Assembly (NCBI RefSeq): GCF_000820845.2
Contig: NZ_CBXV010000001.1
Span: 372,001 to 436,000, forward strand
Origin: Pyrinomonas methylaliphatogenes
Lineage (GTDB): Bacteria; Acidobacteriota; Blastocatellia; Pyrinomonadales; Pyrinomonadaceae
Reading direction: 5' to 3'
DNA: 64,000 bases
A program made the translations under genes and the position numbers. Under the pieces are notes generated by a model that did not search any database, had not been told where the DNA came from, and worked only from the letters and a program-made list of their open reading frames with translations. Positions 62,669 to 64,000 of the stretch are shown here, piece after piece (positions within the stretch are counted from its first letter, which is position 1; each line of letters starts with the position of its first letter).

Positions 62669-64000
62669 ATTCGCGTTCGGGAATTTCACCCGAAACACCG
62701 AGTCGGCACGCTCCCGGTGGATCCACGATCTGACCGGAAGGTGGCGACCGTCGGTCACACTCGGTGTGTGCTCCATGCACCGCTCGCAGCGCCCTCAGAA
62801 CGCAAGCCCAAAACCGCCACACATGCTCGCCGCGATTCCTTGCAGGTAGCAGCAAGGTGACATGACGGCCCCCGCGTGTCGGAACACGCGCCTCGCTTCC
62901 AACGGGACGCTCCGCAAAACCCAATCCTCTGCGCGCGACCGCACACGCCGCGCCGACGTGTACGCTCACGCCATATCGAGTTGCATAGTTGACCGCACCG
63001 ATTACGCTCGTATAGGCGGCGCTCCGACGGATGACTTCCACGCCACGCCGACAACACGCCCGATCAATACAATCCAATATCTGAGAATACGAAAATGACG
63101 ACAACTCTCTGGCGCGATCAGCACCGACGCCCTCCAACTCCGCACGCTTGCGCGCAAAATCCAACTGCTCGATGACCACCGGAAGCCCGCGCTCGCGCGC
63201 TAACTCAGCCACGCGCGCACACGCTTGCATGATCACCGCACGCCGCTCGCCGCTCGTCTTGCCTCGAAGCCGCAACGGTATCAACCACCACTCGACGAGG
63301 TTGCCGTCGCCGTCCGTCTCCACCACCGCCAGATGATCCACGTTGACGTCAACGCCGATGGCCCCCAACTCGCGCCAAGTCGCCGTCGGCGGCAGATCCT
63401 CATCCACCGTGACAAACAGCCGCCAACTCTTCTCATCCCGCAAAAATCGATAACTGATCGCCCGCCCAATGCGCTTGGTCACACGGCGGCCACAACTGGT
63501 TGTCGTCTTTATCGTTATTGATTCTAGCGCGGCGATGATCTGTTGGTGTCCGTGGCGAAAGCGTATCCCGCCGATCTCTAGATATTTGCCGTATTCATGC
63601 GCCAGCGCGGGCGGCAGGCGCAACCTCAAGCGCAGCGTCCCGTCCTCAGCGACTGTGGCGACGCATGATTGGTTGCCGCCAGTTTCATCGCTGCTCCCGA
63701 CCACAAAGAACTGATTGGCGCGCGCTCTTCTCCACTCCTCTAGCCACTGCTCATGATCACGATAGCCGTTATCCTCAAGATGAAACTGCCGCCGAAAGAG
63801 CCGCCGCCCGCCAAAACAGATCCGCACACGCCCCTCACTTAGATCTCTCGTCAGAAGGTCGAGTCGCCGGCAGAGATGTTCGAGACGGCGCTTCTTTTCG
63901 TGAAGCGCTTTTGATCAGGGAGCGCGCCGCGCCAACCTCTTGATCACCTTGTGCGCGCGCGCGATGCGCCACCTTAACTCCTCGATCCGCTGCGGCAGCA
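62646..64000 (-). pseudogene. TnpB-related IS200/IS605-type accessory protein gene, interrupted and truncated by window end
   Basis: The open part (62646-63914) encodes a TnpB-related protein: ICFGGRRLFRRQFHLEDN, GSSDETGGNQSC, LRLRLPPAL, the RuvC-I region IGVDVNVDHLAVVE, RuvC-II VVIEQLDFARKR, and VHVGAACAVARRGLGF at the RuvC-III position. Reading on upstream in the same frame gives HEKKRRLEHLCRRLDLL, then an in-frame TGA at 63915-63917, then more family-like sequence (LPQRIEELRWRIARAHKVIKRL) to the window end. The gene is therefore broken by one stop, unless translation restarts at the GTG at 63827. No CxxC zinc finger is seen, and the third RuvC Asp is replaced by a His-containing motif. No TnpA is in view. 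Confidence 0.75.

Overview
The window looks like chromosomal DNA of an acidobacterium, most likely class Blastocatellia. This is inferred from gene content: three very large TonB-dependent receptors with an N-terminal carboxypeptidase-regulatory (Oar-like) domain, three CRTAC1/UnbV FG-GAP proteins, GC-rich genes with long antisense ORFs, and mixed housekeeping and secretion genes. I recognised no rRNA, tRNA or phage genes. Mobile DNA is limited to a damaged TnpB-like gene at the right edge.

Layout. 1-6638 (minus): an Oar-like receptor with its own promoter, a lone [2Fe-2S] subunit of xanthine/CO dehydrogenase type, panC and panB (pantothenate), and folK (folate). 6873-11484: an AlbA_2/HATPase-type regulator, a hotdog thioesterase, a secreted HExxH protein and a ROK regulator. 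11656-23679: extracytoplasmic proteins, namely a two-gene CRTAC1 operon, a small secreted unknown, a 1160-residue TPR/FG-GAP/UnbV protein with an unexplained C-terminal module, a nitrilase-fold amidase, a five-haem cytochrome fused to TPRs, and a mono-haem cytochrome. 23707-33242: malQ, a fused glycolate-oxidase-like GlcD-GlcE protein, a YtcJ-like amidohydrolase, an APC permease, a methyltransferase and a DsbA-VKOR disulfide pair.

33275-44489 is the most coherent system: a LacI-family regulator, a heparinase II/III lyase, a hexuronate-type MFS transporter, an SDR dehydrogenase, an Oar-like receptor and a second heparinase II/III lyase, all on the plus strand and tightly packed. A 16-bp palindrome with an AAC-GTT type core sits at the start of the regulator gene, the first lyase gene and the receptor gene. 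It looks like a self-contained, LacI-controlled locus for uptake and breakdown of a uronic-acid polysaccharide.

44710-54643: a two-domain M16 peptidase, then a copper/silver-type efflux locus made of a cysteine-rich secreted protein, a 31-bp direct repeat, a YtkA-like lipoprotein and the RND pump in the order A-C-B. 54785-61693 (minus): the CstA/YbdD carbon-starvation transporter pair, and a receptor plus PepSY membrane protein preceded by a Fur-like half site, probably for iron uptake. 61898-64000: a weak secreted ORF behind a near-consensus promoter, and a TnpB-related gene broken by an in-frame TGA with a hairpin across its stop codon.
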